Assembly (NCBI GenBank): GCA_964528575.1
Contig: CAZGTQ010000365.1
Span: forward strand, 1-10,950
Length of the DNA stretch: 10,950 nt
Reading direction: 5' to 3'
Source of the DNA: CAZGTQ01 sp964528575
GTDB lineage: Bacteria; Planctomycetota; UBA1135; GCA-002686595
The position numbers and the translations under genes are program-made. Under the pieces are notes generated by a model. It ran no database searches and was not told where the DNA came from. It saw only the letters and a program-made list of their open reading frames with translations. Every line of letters begins with the position of its first letter. Within the stretch, counting starts at the first letter, position 1. Below, in pieces: positions 8,608-10,950 of the stretch.

Positions 8608-10017
8608 GTGGAGCCGGCGCCCGCCGCGCGCCCGCTCGAGGCGCTGCCGGTCGATCGGCTGCTGGGCCCGATCCGCTCCGACCCCAACCCGGGCCTGCGC
8701 CGGCGCTCGACGCACGTCGTCTACGACCTCGTCTGGCTCGCCGCCGCCGTCCTCGGCTCGCCCTGGCTCGCGTACAGGAGCCTGCGCCAGCGCGCGTTCG
8801 CGCGCATGTGCCTCGAGCGCCTGGGCCGCGGCCTCGCGCCCGCGCCCGCGCTCGAGGGCGGGCCGCCGCGCGTGCTCGTGCACGGCGTCTCGGTGGGCGA
8901 GGTCAAGGCCGCGCAGCCGGTGATCCGCGGCCTCGCCGAGCGCTGGCCGGGGCTCGAGATCGTCGTGAGCACGACGACCGAGACCGGATTGCAGGTCGCG
9001 CGCGACGTCTTCGGCGACCTCGCCGTCGTGCGCTTCCCGATCGACGTGACGCCGGTCGTGCGCCGCTTTCTCGAGCGCGTCCGCCCGACGTTCGTCGTGC
9101 TCGTCGAGCTCGAGATCTGGCCGAACTTCCTGCGCGAGGCGAACTTGCGCGGCGTGCCGGTCGCCGTCGTCAACGGCCGGATCACGGACAAGAGCTTCTC
9201 GCAGTACCGCGTCTTCCGCTGGCTCCTGCCGCAGTTCAACCGCATCTCGCTGTTCTGCGTCCAGGCGCAGGAGTACGCCGAGCGCTTCGTCGACCTGTAC
9301 GTCGAGCCCGAGCGCATCGTCGTCACCGGCAACGTCAAGGTCGACGGGCTCGCGGTCGGGCCGGTCGACCCGGGCGACGAGCTGCGCCGCTTGCTCGCCG
9401 GCGGGCCGGGCCAGCGCGTGCTGGTCGCGGGCAGCACGCACGAGCCCGAGGAGCGGCTCGTGCTCGACGCGTGGCGCCGCGGCGCGCCCCGCACGCGGCT
9501 CGTGCTCGTCCCGCGCCACCCGCAGCGCGCCGCCGACCTCGAGCGCGAGCTCGAGGCGCTCGGCGCGCGGCCCCAGCGCCTGACGCGGCTGCGCGCGGGC
9601 CTCGAGGAGCCCGACCCGGTGCGGCCGGCGCTCGTCGACACGATCGGCGAGCTCGAGCGCGTCTACGGCCTCGCCGACTACGTCTTCGTCGGCGGGAGCC
9701 TGATCCCGCACGGCGGGCAGAACCTGCTCGAGCCCGTGGCGCAGGGGCGGCCGTGCCTGTACGGGCCGTCGATGGACAACTTCGCGCAGGAGGCGCGCCT
9801 GATCGAGCAGGCGGGCGCAGCGCGCCGCGTCGCCGACGTCGACGAGCTCGCGCGGGCGCTCGCGGAGCTCGTCGCCGATCCGGCGCTCGCCGAGCGGATG
9901 GGAGCGGCCGGTCTGCGGGCGGTCGAGGCGCAGAAGGGGGCCACCGCGCTCACGCTCGCGGCCCTGGAGCGCGTCGGCATCGGCACGCGCTCGCCCGGCG
10001 GTTTGTCGGGTGCGTGA
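8608..10017 (+). CDS. waaA: 3-deoxy-D-manno-octulosonic acid (Kdo) transferase
   Basis: This 469-residue inner-membrane GT-B glycosyltransferase moves Kdo from CMP-Kdo to lipid A precursor. A membrane anchor lies at about 37-56 (VVYDLVWLAAAVLGSPWLA). The N-terminal GT domain has HGVSVGEV with the probable catalytic base E98, STTTETG, ELEIWPN (167-173) and NGRITDKSFSQY. The C-terminal domain has AGSTHEPEE (274-282), PRHPQR (302-307), DTIGELERVYGLAD (344-357) and GGSLIPHGGQNLLEP (362-376), the CMP-sugar site. The number of Kdo units added cannot be read from the sequence. The first candidate start is GTG 8608, five bases after secA, giving about 34 residues before the anchor; a later start would remove part of the anchor. 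No strong ribosome site is seen, so coupling to secA translation is likely. The gene implies an LPS-type outer membrane. Confidence 0.94.
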   Translation: MEPAPAARPLEALPVDRLLGPIRSDPNPGLRRRSTHVVYDLVWLAAAVLGSPWLAYRSLRQRAFARMCLERLGRGLAPAPALEGGPPRVLVHGVSVGEVKAAQPVIRGLAERWPGLEIVVSTTTETGLQVARDVFGDLAVVRFPIDVTPVVRRFLERVRPTFVVLVELEIWPNFLREANLRGVPVAVVNGRITDKSFSQYRVFRWLLPQFNRISLFCVQAQEYAERFVDLYVEPERIVVTGNVKVDGLAVGPVDPGDELRRLLAGGPGQRVLVAGSTHEPEERLVLDAWRRGAPRTRLVLVPRHPQRAADLERELEALGARPQRLTRLRAGLEEPDPVRPALVDTIGELERVYGLADYVFVGGSLIPHGGQNLLEPVAQGRPCLYGPSMDNFAQEARLIEQAGAARRVADVDELARALAELVADPALAERMGAAGLRAVEAQKGATALTLAALERVGIGTRSPGGLSGA

Positions 10018-10031
10018 GCGCCCTGTATGCT
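10003..10031 (+). promoter_or_regulatory. Predicted sigma70-type promoter for metK
   Basis: TTGTCG (10003-10008) and TATGCT (10026-10031) are separated by exactly 17 bases. The promoter overlaps the last codons and the stop of waaA. A start near 10038 would leave a leader of about 39 bases, too short for a SAM riboswitch. Confidence 0.55.
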
Positions 10032-10076
10032 CTCCCAGCACTTTCTCGGCCCAGTCCCCCCCACGCGAGACGCTCG

Positions 10077-10950
<874 letters not shown>

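Noticed and set aside
10018..10076. SAM riboswitch before metK
   Set aside because: The leader after the predicted start is only about 39 bases, too short for the common SAM-riboswitch folds, and no matching helices were seen.

Overview
The window is about 73% GC by eye, with long spurious open frames on both strands, as expected at this base composition. It most likely comes from a Planctomycetota chromosome. This rests on three things: the kinase-like gene at the left edge carries the wording of the large planctomycete Ser/Thr kinase family (RPYFTLRLLRGR, FEQVCRTLAYAHERGV, VQVLGWGVA); the TraR/DksA-type gene is followed directly by lspA; and a Kdo transferase implies a Gram-negative, LPS-type envelope. 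The phylum call is inference from recognised protein wording, and no search was run.

Layout. Minus strand, positions 1-2292: xerD (tyrosine recombinase) followed 16 nt later by a membrane-anchored protein kinase homologue that runs off the left edge. This homologue has lost the catalytic Asp of HRD and the metal-binding Asp of DFG, so it reads as a pseudokinase. Positions 2293-2522 are a divergent intergenic region with a good sigma70-type promoter for the plus strand. Plus strand, 2523-3595: a TraR/DksA zinc-finger gene and lspA, which overlap by ATGA with a perfect AGGAGG site for lspA. Positions 3593-3688 hold three and a fraction tandem copies of a 29-bp unit that starts on the lspA stop codon and can fold into hairpins. 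Positions 3703-5507: pyrD (class 1B type), overlapping by one base a gene for an unrecognised N-terminal domain fused to a complete CheY-like receiver. Positions 5714-10017: secA and waaA, five bases apart. From 10077 to the right edge: the first 291 codons of metK, with its own promoter overlapping the end of waaA.

Functionally most of the window is housekeeping: chromosome dimer resolution, lipoprotein maturation, pyrimidine synthesis, protein export, lipid A-Kdo synthesis and SAM synthesis. The parts that are not routine are the degenerate kinase beside xerD, the unknown-domain/receiver protein translationally coupled to pyrD, and the small repeats next to the lspA stop and the secA start. 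I saw no mobile element, CRISPR array, tRNA, rRNA or defence system. No stretch longer than 300 bases lacks a gene.
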